From: Gautieria morchelliformis
Taxonomy: Eukaryota > Basidiomycota > Agaricomycetes > Gomphales > Gomphaceae
Assembly: GCA_015179125.1 (NCBI GenBank)
Contig: WHVA01000169.1
Coordinates: forward strand, 124,001 to 188,000
Reading direction: 5' to 3'
DNA: 64,000 nucleotides
Shown here: one piece after another, positions 21,943-34,059 of the stretch
Layout of the letters: each line of letters starts with the position of its first letter
How positions within the stretch are numbered: position 1 is the stretch's first letter
Notes under the pieces: generated by a model
What the model saw: only the letters and a program-made list of their open reading frames with translations
Databases searched by the model: none
Told to the model about the DNA's origin: nothing
Position numbers and translations under genes: made by a program

Positions 21943-22245
21943 GTAATCATACTGGTTAAACTAATAGATAACTCTTCTTAAAATTCCGTAAATATATTTT
22001 AATATGTTCTGTCAAAAGAGTGTGGATGTTGGACTTAGAGAAAGTTCAACTGCAAAGCATTTATCACAACAGTTGCATATGCCCTGTAAGTCAGACCTCT
22101 CACTTACCATCTCATTATAGTAGATTAGAATTCACTTCACAGGCAGACGCACATGTTCATGGAGCACACTGTGAGCACCATGCAGCTAATCTAGGTCAGA
22201 GGAGAGCATAGATTGTGCTCTACATACCAAACCCTGTCACCTATT
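21943..22245. other. Spacer between two solo LTRs, nothing recognised
   Basis: About 300 bases without a convincing frame or repeat. The same unrecognised sequence resumes after the family B LTR at 22904. Confidence 0.4.
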
Positions 22246-22250
22246 TATGA

Positions 22251-22898
22251 TGTTATGACCGTTCATTTCCGATTTCCGACCTTCAGTTCCGCAATACTTT
22301 CTGCCCCTCCGATATTTCCAACATTCCGCCCATTGTTCTATTCCCTTGTTCTTTCGACTCGATTACTCGGACTCACCGGACCCGCTTCATCGTTCATCAA
22401 GACCATATGTCCGGCCCTCCTTGTGTTTCATTGTCAGACATGTTTTCCCGACCCCTTGTTCTTTGCCATTGTTTTACCTTACCCTGACCCCCCCTTGTAG
22501 TCCCACTGTTCCCAATTAGTTAGTTCCCACGCATTGTCTACTCGACTTCCGCTTCCCCCGGAACTTGCTTAGTACTACCCCATTACCTGTTGTCTCAGCT
22601 CTTTGTATAAAAGCCTGTCATGTATGTCTGTTATTCTGCAATCAGATAATCACCTTCGATACTTGATTTCCTTCGCTCCATCTCCTGTTCTTAGCACAGG
22701 GAGTCTAGCAAGATCCTCAGTCTTTCCGTCTCCCGCCTCAATTCCGCCTCAAGTTCCGACTAACCTTCAATTCAGTGCATTCCGACTTCCGACCCATTTC
22801 CGAAATACCTAGGATGATAGTTCATTGGGGGCGCAACCTACAAGTTGAAGCCGCTGTCCTTTCCAGTTCCAACTTAGCGGAAATCTCGATACGTAACA
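22251..22898 (+). repeat. Solo LTR (family B, 648 bp)
   Basis: Ends TGTTATGACC...CGTAACA. The perfect duplication TATGA lies at 22246-22250 and 22899-22903. A TATA-like TTGTATAAAAG stands near 22602-22612 and probably marks the LTR promoter. Its relative at 13354-14011 is on the other strand. Confidence 0.92.
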
Positions 22899-23055
22899 TA
22901 TGATGACCTTGTGCGAATTGGGAGCTTACATAGTAGATGCACTGCAGGTCAGGCTGTGTCTAAGACAGACTATCAGAGGGTTACTGTGAGTACAATATGG
23001 CAAGTCAAATCACTATGATAGCAGGGGATGCAATATCCATGTGTCAATGAGTAAC

Positions 23056-26000
23056 TCATGTGGTGCCTCTGCATTGCGTCCATGAAGTCCCATGCTCAAA
23101 CTGGCTGAGATCAAGCTTTGTGGACCACTTTGCAATAACAGCGGTATTCGCCGGCCACCACAAACCCACCTGAGACCAGGGTGGAACCCAGAATAAAAGT
23201 TCGGAGGGCAAGCTGAGTACCCAGCCATTGGCTAGCCGTGAGTCATCTCGAAACCCAGGCCCTCTACCTGTGCAAAGGATATTAGCAGATTGTGTCATGT
23301 TAAATCAAGGTAACAGCTGCTGACTATGTGTGTGACCTGCGAACGGTGCTGAAATGGGCTCCCCGGTGTCTGCATTCCACACACGGATCGTCTGGTCAAG
23401 AGACGCGGAGAGGATACGTTTGCCGTCGTGCGAGAACGCCACCGAGCTGACCCAGTCGGTGTGGCCTTCGAATGGTGCTGAAATGGCCTCCCCGGTGTCT
23501 GCATTCCACACACGGATCGTCTTGTCATCAGAACCGGAGACGATGCGCTTGCCGTCCGGCGAGAACGCCACCGACTTGACCCGGCCGGTGTGGCCTTTGA
23601 ATGGTGGGAAAATGAGCTCCCCGGTGCCAGCATTCCACACACGGATCGTCTGGTCACGAGACCCGGAGAGGATACGCTTGTCGTCGTGCGAGAACGCCAC
23701 CGACGTGACGTCCCGGGTGTGGCCTTCAAATGGTGCTGAAATGAGCTCCCCGGTATCTGCATTCCACACACGGATCGTCGTGTCTAAAGACCCAGAGACG
23801 ATGCGCTTGCCGTCCTGCGAGAACGCCACCGATGTGACGTAGTCGGCATGGCCTTTGAATGGTGCCAAAATGAGCTCCCCGGTGTCTACATTCCACACAC
23901 GGATCGCGTTGTCATGATGCCCGGAGATGATGCGCTCTCCATCGTGCGAGAAGGCCTCCGACGTGACCCGCCTGGGGTAGGGTATGAATGGTTCTGAAAG
24001 GATATCCCCGATATCTGAAAGCCACGGACGAATCGTCTTGTCCTCAGAGCCGGAGACGACGCGCTCGTCGTCTTTGAACGATGCTGAAATAAGCTCCCCG
24101 GTATCTGCATTCCACACACGGATCGTCATGTCTGAAGACGCAGAGACGATGCGCTTGCCGTCCTGCGAGAACGCCACCGACGTGACGTCCACGGTGTGGC
24201 CTTCGAATGGTGCTAAAATGAGCTCCCCGGTGTCTGCATTCCACACACGGATCGTCTTGTCCTCAGACCCAGAGACGATGCGCTTGCCGTCCGGCGAGAA
24301 TGCCACCGAGTTGATGCGGTCGGTGTGGCTTTTGACTGGTGCTGAATTGAGCTCCCCGGTGTCTGCATTCCACACACGGATTGTCTTATCTTGAGACCCG
24401 GAGATGATGCGCTTGCTGTCGTGCGAGAATGCCACCGACGTGACCGAGCCGGCGTGGCCTTCGAACGGTGCTGAAATGAGCTCCCCGGTGTCTACATTCC
24501 ACACACGGATCGTGTGGTCAAAGACCCGGATACGACACGCTTGCCATCGTGCGAGAACGCTACCGACTGGACCCAGCGGGTGTGGCCTTTGAACGGTGTT
24601 GAAATGAGCTCCCCGGTATCTGCATTCCACACACGGATCGTCATGTCTGAAGACCCAGAGACGATGCGCTTGCCGTCCGGCGAGAACGCCACCGATCGGA
24701 CCTGGTCGGTGTGGCCTTTGAATGGTGCTAAAATGAGCTCCCCGGTGTCTGCATTCCACACACAGATCGTCATGTCAGCAGCCCCAGATACGATACGCGT
24801 GCTGTCATGCGAGAATGCCACCGAGTTGGCCCACTGGGTGTGGCCGAATGGTGCCGAAATGACCTCCCCAGTGTCTACATTCAACACAAGGATCGTCGGC
24901 GTGGCTAGACACGCGAAGACGATGCGCTTGCCATCGTGCGATAAGGCTACCGACATGATGCACTCGATGTGGCCTTTGAATGGTGTTGAAATGAGCCCCC
25001 CTGTGTCTGCATTCCACACGCGGATCGTCTTGTCCTCAGACCCAGAGACGATGCGCTTGTCGTCCGGCGAGAACGCCACCGATGTGACGTGGTCGGTGTG
25101 GCCTTTGAGTGGTGCCAAAATGAGCTGCCCGGTGTCTGCATTCCACACACGGATCATCTTGTCATAAGACCCGGAGATGATGCGCTTGCCGTCGTGCGAG
25201 AACGCCACCGATGTCACTAAGGCTGTGTGGCCTACCAGAACGGTTTGAATAGGTAGCCACGTCGTCGCTTTCCCGCTCTCGATGCGGAGTAGTCGCGGAA
25301 ATCGTGGGAGGTAAATCTCGCATATTTTCGACCTTGCAGGTGCAAACGGGAGTGCCGACAAATAGAGATGGGGAGTACTCTGAGAGATTACACTGCCAAA
25401 CACACCTACGAAATTGTGGGTATCCGTTACGAATGCTGTAATGTCATTATCCTGAAATTCATTAGACTCACGTCGAAGCATATAACAACTTGGGGACTCA
25501 CCTGACTCCAGTCCATTATTGACGAGAGCGATGCTGATGCATCGGGTATATTCTTGATCAGACTCAAAACTTCCAGCCAGTAGAGTACATTAGTCTCGAA
25601 GAACTTCCTGACCATTGCACCTACACCCGGGGTAAAGTCCGTGGCGCCAACATGGTCCGCCCAAAAACGGCAAGAGTAGGAAAGTTGTGGGGATATATAC
25701 TTCTTGATGCGTGTCGCCAAGTCGACAACATCGTTGTTACGCAGATGCGAAGTTTCAAGCTGACAAATGTTAAAACATAGTTCCTCCATCATCATGCGCA
25801 AGCATGAGAGTGCGATGTCGCTATGGTGTGAAGACATATCGATGTAGTATGATCCGCTCCGGTTGCGATCTGTCAAGAAGTCACAAAAAGACGTGTGCAG
25901 CATGCCGATTGTGTCAGAGCCCTGAGTAGGAAGGCTTAACAGAGCGCCCATGGGCCCAACAATAGCATGAGCCTCGGTACCCGCGTCGACTCCATGGCAA

Positions 26001-28504
26001 AGCTTCTGCAGGGCAGACATCGAGAGCGGTTCTCTGGCAGTCAGCAAGCAGCCAATCACCAAGCGAAAGCGACACTTGACATCGTCCGTCAAGTCATCGC
26101 CATCCCCGAATATCTGCTTGAGGATACCGAGATACAGGTTATCCATCCCAGGGAGGTTCTTGAATAAAATTTCCTCCAGTTGCTTAACAGCAACGCGACC
26201 ACCCTTCCCATCTCCTTTGATAAATCGACAAGCCGTGGACGCCCATTGAAAGTGACCTTCAGATTTCTCGACTAATAATCGACACCAGCCATTATTGGGA
26301 AATTTATGCTCAAGGGTGGTAAGGTGACCTAGCTGGACTTTCACAAAGCGAGAGACGTCATCGGCAGAGTTGGGGTCAAGATCCATTATGGACCTGGACA
26401 GCACATGCTTCTTCCCAAGAAGAGCGTCCTGGATGTCTTGTTCGGCCCGCGAGGTGATAAGAAGACGGAGATTAGACGGCAGTTTCGCTGCTTCATCGCC
26501 AAGGACGGACAAGAGACCCTCGCGAGATTCCTCGTCTCCGCTCTCATCCAAAGCATCAATAACCATCACCGTCGGTCCAACGGCGGTTAGGCCCTGAGCG
26601 GGACCTAGAATGAACTTCTCGAACTGCAAACTAGGCACGATTGTGGTCCGAAGTTCTCGCTGCTCCCGAACCACTTTCAATAACGATGCCTTGCGTTCTG
26701 GATCTAGATCAGCCAGACCACGAGCAATTGTGCTGAAGACATTGTCGGGGGAGCGTTGTGCCTGATGAGCGCGGTCGAAACAGTATGACGATCCGAGACG
26801 TTTGAGCCTGCCAAATCGTCGAGCGACTTCGTGAGCAATCGCAGATTTGCCGGCACCTGCAACATCGTTCAAGAAAAATATCCGGGGAGTATCGTCGCTA
26901 TCCTGGTTGGCCCAATCGCAGATCTCCCCAACAACTTTCTCGCGAGTACCCGGCAAACAGCCCCTTTTAGGATCGCAACCAGCTCCCGCTGCGTAGGGTA
27001 TGTCATTAAGATGGACTTCCTCAGCTGGTTGCAAGGTGTATTAGCCTCGGAGAAAGCCACAAATCAGAAAAGCTCACAGAGGTCACCGACGACATCCAGA
27101 ACACGTAGTACAGTGATTTCAGTATGGATGACGGCGTGTTCCTGTAACGCCGACTTGATTTTGTTGAACGTGTCCTGGTATTGTTTGACCTTGCTGTCGA
27201 CATCCGACACTAGATTCTTCGCAGTTCTTTTCCCTAAACAAAGACCATCAGCCGCGGCCACCCAACACAATGGGTCCAACATACAGAAGTTCTTGTTTTT
27301 GGCGTAGTCGCGGATAAAGTAACTACACTCTACTGTCTGATCCGTCAAGGATATGATAATTGGCTTTTGCGATTCAATTTCCTTCAACGGCTCTGCCAAG
27401 TGGACGAAGTCATAAGCGTCTCCAATGGCCTTCGCCAGCTCATTGATGCTATCGTCCCGGTCCTTCTGAGCAATGATCGTCTGGCCAGACGTCAGATATG
27501 TTTATCAAGCTGGTGCATGTGATAGATCTACCTTGTGCGCAATAGACAGGATAGACCATGCCATTTTGGCGTAAGGATGGATCTAGAATGAAGCAAACCG
27601 TGTACATGAGATGACCTGGGAGACCGCCGACGTTAGAAACATACCTCGGAGATCCCATCTACGATCTCGGTAAACCGCTTGATCTTGTCCAGGAGTGGAT
27701 CCCAAGCCGCTATTATCGGGACGACAGCATTATTCGTAGAAATGACGCCGTCGACCACATTCCCTGCATCAATAATTTCGGACGGCGTGGGGTTCATACC
27801 ATCGACCACTTTCGCTTCGCTGACGGCTTCGTTCAATTGGCCTTGCAGCGCCTCGTCGGACGTCCCGAAAGACGTGACGGTAAACTCCAGGACAGTCTGA
27901 ACATCATGCATCTTCCCTGCCTTATCTGATTTTCGCAGTTTCTGAGCAATGGCTGCTGTGTTCGATGTTTACACGTGCATTCCGTCGATGAGAAAAAGGA
28001 CTGACCTCTAGTTGCTCCTTCTACAAGCAGCAACTCGATCCTTTCCTTCGCACCGCCTATGTAAGTATCACGTGCGAAGGTATGGTGCCCATATACTTCA
28101 ATTTCCAACACAGAAGACCGATCCAAGTGGAAGCTATGCATGGATATAAGATCACGTTGAGACAATAACACTGGAATTAAACGCACAAATAGAATGGCTC
28201 ATTCCACGAGGCACTATTGCCTCTCGCAGCTAACGCAGTTTTCTGGATATTCTTATCGACGAAGAGTTTCACGAAGCAGCGACTAGGACGCTTGCAGAAC
28301 CGTGGGGCGTTGGGAAGATGGGAGCATTTCAAGTCTGTTGTCGATGGCCAAGAGTCAGTATACAATGCACAGCGCAAACGAAAGAGCCTTTCCTGAAACT
28401 TTGATTGCCGCAGCAATACTTCGGGGTGGAGAGTGGGCACCTGGCTCACTAGAAAAGTGCTCGTGGACTACTGTGCCCTCATCGTTGCCCTTAACGTTGT
28501 TCAT
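23056..28504 (-). pseudogene. C2-NACHT-WD40 NLR-like gene, eight or more exons, one frameshift
   Basis: Exons on the minus strand fit GT-AG rules and phases: 28133-28006, 27952-27645, 27582-27532, 27480-27078, 27024-25502, 25451-23337 and 23267-23056. A first exon ending at 28187 may start at the ATG at 28504, but its own splice is unresolved. The N-terminus is C2-like (RFCKRPSRCFVKLFVD, GNSASWNEPFY). A helical region follows, then a NACHT NTPase with P-loop VAGAGKSAIAHEVA and Walker B VMVIDALDES, a helical arm and about 15 WD40 repeats. The last exon has ELLFWVPPWSQVGLWWP, common at the end of such proteins. Expected length is about 1,660 residues. A one-base loss near 24515-24523, inside WD repeat 6, breaks the frame, and the 2115-nt exon is one base short of the required phase. 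In fungi this class acts in self/non-self recognition and immunity-like cell death. Confidence 0.85.
23338..25235 (-). repeat. Array of about 15 WD40 repeats, 129 bp each, very similar at DNA level
   Basis: Each 43-residue unit follows GHT-x4-SVAFSHDGKRI(V/I)SGS-x-D-x-TIRVWN-x-DTGELI-x-APF. Units differ mainly at the first few positions after GHT and at the SGSxDxT loop, the positions known to vary on the binding face of such domains. Unit 10 is shortened, and unit 6 has the frameshift. The high DNA similarity points to unequal exchange or gene conversion. Confidence 0.85.
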
Positions 28505-28600
28505 TGTTCGCAGTGTGGTGGGTGGTAGGAGGTGGGCAGAAAAAACAAGGACGCGAGGCGCCGCATGGCATTTACGTACTTCGGACCTATCATCGAAGAC

Positions 28601-28690
28601 GTGGGAGCTGCAGGCTACGATGTGAGTGCCGTGGGAGCTGCAGGCTTCGATGTGAGTACCGTGGGAGCTGCAGGCTTCGACATGTGTTCC
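28601..28690. repeat. Minisatellite, three 30-bp units
   Basis: Units 28601-28630, 28631-28660 and 28661-28690 share GTGGGAGCTGCAGGC followed by T(A/T)CGATGTGAGT. The third unit is changed at its end. It lies about 100 bases upstream of the possible start of the NLR-like gene. Confidence 0.9.
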
Positions 28691-31600
28691 TGGTGTCCAG
28701 GTGAAGCGCCCGTCGATCGTCGCGTGGCTCTGAAGCAGTGTACGAAAAGAGAGAGTGGCGGCTGAGCTAAGCAGACAGGAAGAATGTCTTCGGTCACGTG
28801 AATCCCTGTGAGGGTTAGAGAGACAACGCTAGTCGCGGTACTTACCTACACGGCCAATGACATCTATCATCTTACCCGGCCCCAGACAAAGCCAGACGTA
28901 TCCATCCGTACACCAATGCCAACCTCCCGATGCTGCACTACATGTTCTCTTCCCATCGCGTCCGCGCGCCCTAAGACGCAGGTCCAAAAGCATCTTGAAT
29001 ACAGAAGTCAGCTTTGAATTCTGTTATCGCTGTGGAACGGAACTTCGTCACTCTGTCTCGCGCTCACCGCTGCCCCTGCGCTCTCCTTGCTTGGTTCAAG
29101 GTAAGGCTCAGGTTCCTCTACCACTGCCCAGAATTACCATGTGTCCAGCTGCATCCCAGTTTTGCGCCTCGACCCGCCAGCCTACGCCTCGAGTTGTTCC
29201 GCCATACGTCTCTCTCCACTACCAACCTTGCGTTCACTCCTTGTCAAATTCCCCCACGCACCGTCCTATCCCACATAACCCTTACACCCCGCCCCTAATT
29301 GTTGTACGTATAACCGTCCCTGGGGTGACGCGACCCCCGGTGTGGCTTTGTTCATAAGACGTGTCGGGAATGTTAGTCGGTAGTTGAGCCTGAGGGTGCA
29401 GGGCGGGACTGCAAGGCCCGCGATCTCAAATCTCAAATTTAGAACCGGGAAAGGAGGCAAACTCACGAGCAAGCCGGACCCCGAAACCAGATGCCGGGAG
29501 TCCATTGGGGAGAAAGACCTTTCGACCCTGAGCACAAGCACGACCCATATGATGCTCGATAATATCGACAAATGATCTCCTCTTGGCCTTTGTGCTCGGA
29601 CGAAGAGTGTCATTGGCGAAGTCAAATAATACTCGTGAGTCTCGTGGCGATCCTCGTCCTTCAGTCCTCTCGATATGACTCTGGACGGCAATCATGACGC
29701 TTCAATCCGTCTCTTCAAGATGTGTTTTGAGCTGGGGCTTTGGTGGACCTTGGCATGTGTAAGTAGAGGGGACCATTACCGGCAGCATCCACCTACACCG
29801 TCACTGGCAAGACCACTCACATCCTGTGAGCCTGGAAATAACTATTCGATAGTTCGACAGAGCCGTCTTTGCGGAAGTGGAAGTTGTGTAGCAGACCACG
29901 ATGACTCAGCGGAGGTGGAATTTGGCGATTGTGGTAGTTTGTTTGTCTTTCTCTCCTCTATATCCCGTTGAACCTCTGTCTTCTTCTTGGCCTGCAGATG
30001 CAATCACCATTGTCTGTTCTCCCTCTCACCTTGTTGCAATTTTCCGTAGGAATAGACACCCCATGTTTTCCTGCTGTGCCCCTGTCCTTCAAGCTTACGT
30101 TTCCATCTATGGTCTACTGGGTCTCCCGCGGCCAGCACAGGAAGGCAGCCAGACACTATTGCGTCCACTGGAGTGCTCTTTCGTCCAGATGGCTATTTTT
30201 CAGGGCAAAGAATAAAAATATCTGTCGATGCTTCTGCCCCCACTCCACGCGAACGCTAATGGACTGTAGCCAATCTGGGGATGTGACTGGATCGAATCGC
30301 TGCCGAACCCAAGCTTGTTTCTGGATGCGCGTGTAGGTCCCTGTTACCTAGGCGTAGGAAAATCCATCATAGCTTTGCCGCCCGTGAGTACCCATGGCGA
30401 CGTTCGAAGACCGCGTGACATCACGTGAGGCCGGCAATAAAATCCGGTGTTCTTTGTCGAGTACTGACTAGCCCTTTGAAGGCTGCTCCCTCATGAAACG
30501 AACTGACAAGGGGTCCCGCACATGAGGCATTCAGTTCACACAATATGGGGCCGTAATATGTCCTAGCTCACAACCCTAGTTTCTTTCTCACCACGATACA
30601 CCGCTCCTTTAACGAGTGGTCCATTGTTGACACTGTTCGACATACAAGCGCCTCTCAGAGTCAACACGTCCACATTACCCTGTGAGCTTCCGCTTCAGTT
30701 TGCTTCTGACATTCTTGTGTTCCGCTTGCGCTCCACCTGCGACCATTGACAACGACCCGACCCGCTCTGTGTTCACGCTTGCTACCACAAGCTTTTACGC
30801 CACACTAATATCAGTAACGATTACTGGGCACGTCGCACGTACACACAGCCTTCCAATCGTCATCTCACACGCCTTCGTATATTCCGGGTCCTACATTGGA
30901 CATTACCCCGTGGACACTTCCCTTGGATTCGTGAGTGTGCTACCTTGTGCCACCCTTTTCGTTCTCGTTGTGGCTGCTAGAGCAATTTGGGGCATGATAA
31001 CGTAGTGCGACGTCGTGACGCGTTTCCGGCGCTGGTCCTTTGCTTGCACCGTCTGCTCGTGCGTTTCTTGCAACATGGCTATGAGTTTCTAGTGTACGCT
31101 CTCACTTGACGCGACAGGTATCGGTTCAGGATTTTGCTTCCATTACGACGAGCACCGTCGTCAACTTCACACGAGACCCTCATATCTGTCTTCTAGCTTA
31201 ACTTAGGTTCACTCTCGACACGCGCGACCTTAAGATGTCTCGCACCCCATCTCGGCCAGCTCCTCCATTCAGATACGTCAGATCTACGGCGATACATCCT
31301 TACTCTAGTGTGCCACCGACCATTACGCACCCCCCACTTACCCACGCATGTCCCCTCAGCGTCAGCGATATCCCTCGACTGGCCCTCCTTCCTCTGCATA
31401 TACCCACATTGGCCGTGATCCTTATCTTTGACCCTCGCAGGATATACACCTACCGCCCTGCGCATCATCCTTATGTGCCTCCTTAAAACTGCCATCTTCG
31501 CCACCGTTTACCTCCACTGCCGCATCCTCCTGCCCTCCCTGCGCCCCCTGCACCATCTCGCCAAATGCTCGCGCTTCCTCCCGCTCGGTCTTCCCCCATA

Positions 31601-31979
31601 CCTACAGACACCTACTGTCGCGTACACGCTCAGTACAAAGGCCAGCCCGTACCGCCGCGTCCGCGTTCATGTTTGGGCGCCACTGAGGCGTCGCAGAATG
31701 ATGAAGACGATTCATGCTCGAGTCGGATGCGTCTCGAAGGCGAGCCCGGGGCACGTTCAGATATCCTGGGAGCAGGTATAGTTCAGAAGTGCAAGACAGC
31801 ACACGCCCCCCTCTCGACCTCGTGGGCATTGGGCGGTGGGAGGAACAACACTCTGAGACGCGGTCACGTAACGTGTCTGGACTGGTTCGTACCGTGATGA
31901 TGACAGCGTCAAGAATGAACAGGACAAGGTTGTGATCGATCCTGCCTTAATGAGCATCTCGTGATCGTCCTATTTACCT
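28691..31979. other. Gene-poor stretch of 3.3 kb
   Basis: No frame here resembles a known protein. A minus-strand frame beginning with an ATG at 29695 (IERTEGRGSPRDSRVLFDF), followed by a possible GTGAGT donor near 29470, could be a first exon. A proline-rich plus-strand frame near 31230-31790 (PSRPAPPFRYVRS) may be coding with an intron at about 31437. Both are weak. Confidence 0.3.
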
Positions 31980-32320
31980 TTGTCCTACGGGTATGATGCC
32001 AATGATTGGCCAATAGATTCATCTGTGGGATGTGATGGAGCTGGAGATGCTGATCATGGGGATGTTGACCGTGGAGCTGGCGATTCTGACCATGAAGTTG
32101 CAGATGCCGGAATTAAGATGCCTACACAGAGAAACGACCTGATTCTGAGTACTACCCTAGTGGCATCATCAGGCGCAGTTCGCCGATCTAGCAACACAGA
32201 GAGGTACGTAGCTCATCCGTACCTCTGTATACCTTCCAAGCATTCTCGTTATTGCATCATTTGTGAACGTTTTCTCATGGTCACTCTTTTGCCAATAGAT
32301 GAGTGGGGGCGCATAGGCCT
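31980..32320 (+). other. Possible exon pair of an unrecognised gene, cut by the Harbinger element
   Basis: An acidic frame (CDGAGDADHGDVDRGAGDSD, ending VRRSSNTER) stops at a good donor GTACGT near 32202. A TTTTGCCAATAG acceptor near 32300 is followed by ATGAGTGGGG. The DNA continues beyond the Harbinger insertion at 35765. The product is unknown. Confidence 0.3.
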
Positions 32321-32323
32321 TAA

Positions 32324-32559
32324 CACTGCAGGCATATAAAAGTTTTCTTGTCTGAAAAACTGTTGAAAAAACTGTAAAGATTTTCCAAATATTTTTAGTG
32401 TATTTTATGTGAAGAAAACTATAATAAAAATTTGTGTTTTTATTAGAATTTGCTGAGCAAGAAAATTGTAAAAAAATTCAAAGTTTTTTTCAGGGTTTTT
32501 TATAGGTTTCTTTGTGTTTTCACAAAGAAACTTAGGGCACGTTCGGTAACCAGACCACA
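32324..32559. repeat. Left terminal inverted repeat of the Harbinger element
   Basis: Very AT-rich, with A and T runs. It pairs with 35546-35761. The inner end GTTCGGTAACCAGACC corresponds to GGTCTAGTTACCGAAC on the right. The right copy is about 20 bases shorter. Confidence 0.9.
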
Positions 32560-32832
32560 AAAATGTATTTTGGTGATCTCTCACCAAAAGGTGAAGAAAC
32601 CACGATTTCGCAATCTTGCGAAATCTTTTTCGATTTTGGGGCATTCGGCTCATGAAATCTCAATCTAAAAAGATTTTGACCACGCGTGATCTCCCTATAC
32701 TTTTGAGATACAGCTCAAAGCTGTATCTCGAGGATGTGGACTCTGGACTTCTCTTTCGCAGGTCGAAACCAAAGTCACGCTCCGTGACGTTTGTGACCAA
32801 CCTCATGCTATAGCTGGCCGCCATCCTTCATC

Positions 32833-34033
32833 ATGTCCAGCATCGATGTCCAGGACGTCATCCCAGCGCAAACCAAAAGGCAAGGGAAGTCAAAGGCAAA
32901 GACTGACAATGCCCAGTGGTGTGCAGCTGAGGAAGCTGAACTGGTGCTGACTCTCACTGATCAAAAGGCCATGGGGAACACGTCGGAAAACGGGTTCAAG
33001 AGCGCTGTCTGGCAACTCGTCGTCGACCAGCTCAAGATTATGGATGCAATGCATCGCAAAGGGCCTTTGAAGACCGCTTCACAGGTGAAATCAAGGTTTC
33101 ATCGGGTAAGCTTCTTCGCCGCAATGCCTGGTTTGTGGTTCGCTGATGGGTTACAGCTCAAAAAGCAGTACAAGATAGTGAAAGCCCTTCGTCTGCAGTC
33201 TGGTTTTGGATGGGATGAAGGCCGACAGATGGTGACAGCCCCAGAGGAAGTATGGGAAGTGTATATTAAGGTATGGCGTATGATTATTCTACATTATCAT
33301 ATTGTGACTATGGGAATGTAGACCCACTATGCGGCAGCTCCTTTCAAAAAGAAACCTTTTCCCTTGTTTGATGACCTGGCGCACTTGTGTGACAATGTGC
33401 TCGCGACTGGTGCCGGTGTGTTTCGACCTAGAGTCCAGCCAGCCGAAGTCGAAGGGTCTCCTGATTCCTACGTGTCTGATGTTGATGGAGAATCAAAATA
33501 TGGTGAGGTCTTTGAGGAAGAAGATGCTGAGCATGAGGAGGATCTGGGATCAGTCCAGGTTCGTCGATTATTCGTCTCTTTCGCAGTCAACGAAACTCAT
33601 GAAGGAAGGTTAGGCTACCACCTTTTTGAGTAGTGACCTACCGGAATCCCCCTCTACCTCCATGTTAGGCAAGCGTAAGGCTCAGGATGCAGGACGCGAC
33701 AGTAAGTGTCTCTCTGACAAACGCACTCGGCAGTCTGGTGCAGATGGCCTCTTCGCCATATCAAAAGCACTTGGAGCTGTAGCAAGTGGACTCGAGGTAG
33801 GGAACTGTGATGCGCAGACGTCTCCAGAGAGACTGTCCAGGGCTATTGAAGTCCTACAAGATGAGGAGTCCGATGATGAAGCCGTCCTGTCAGTGGTGAG
33901 GTTGTTTTCACAGGATCCAAAGGCACCGATTACCTATTTGGCAATCAAGCGTAAGGGGCTCAGGGTGAAGTGGCTTCGTCAAAAGCAGGCTGACGCTGAT
34001 CTCCTCAACTTCCAGATGTTCCCAAATATGTAG
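32833..34033 (+). CDS. Myb/SANT-like DNA-binding protein of the Harbinger element
   Basis: Exon 1 (32833-33103) starts MSSIDVQDVIPAQ and contains a Trp-rich Myb/SANT-like segment (QWCAAEEAELVLTLTD ... SAVWQLV), ending at donor GTAAGC. Exon 2 (about 33157-33271) contains LKKQYKIVKALRLQSGFGWD and DEGRQMVTA, a layout typical of transposon-borne Myb/SANT-like proteins. Exon 3 begins THYAAAPFKKKPFPLFDDL near 33322. A later exon with the basic stretch GKRKAQDAGRDSKC and an acidic tail ends at 34033. The last intron boundary is not settled. In Harbinger elements this protein helps nuclear import and binding of the transposase to the ends. It is convergent with the transposase gene, 26 bp away. Confidence 0.8.
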
Positions 34034-34059
34034 TATCGAGTACGAGCTATGAGAGTGAT

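Noticed and set aside
23354-25167. Plus-strand open frames of up to 217 codons opposite the WD40 array
   Set aside because: They are shadows of the repeats on the minus strand. The minus strand gives consistent WD40 motifs and introns.
30285-30320. Possible tRNA B-box (GGATCGAATCG)
   Set aside because: No A-box or cloverleaf could be found upstream.
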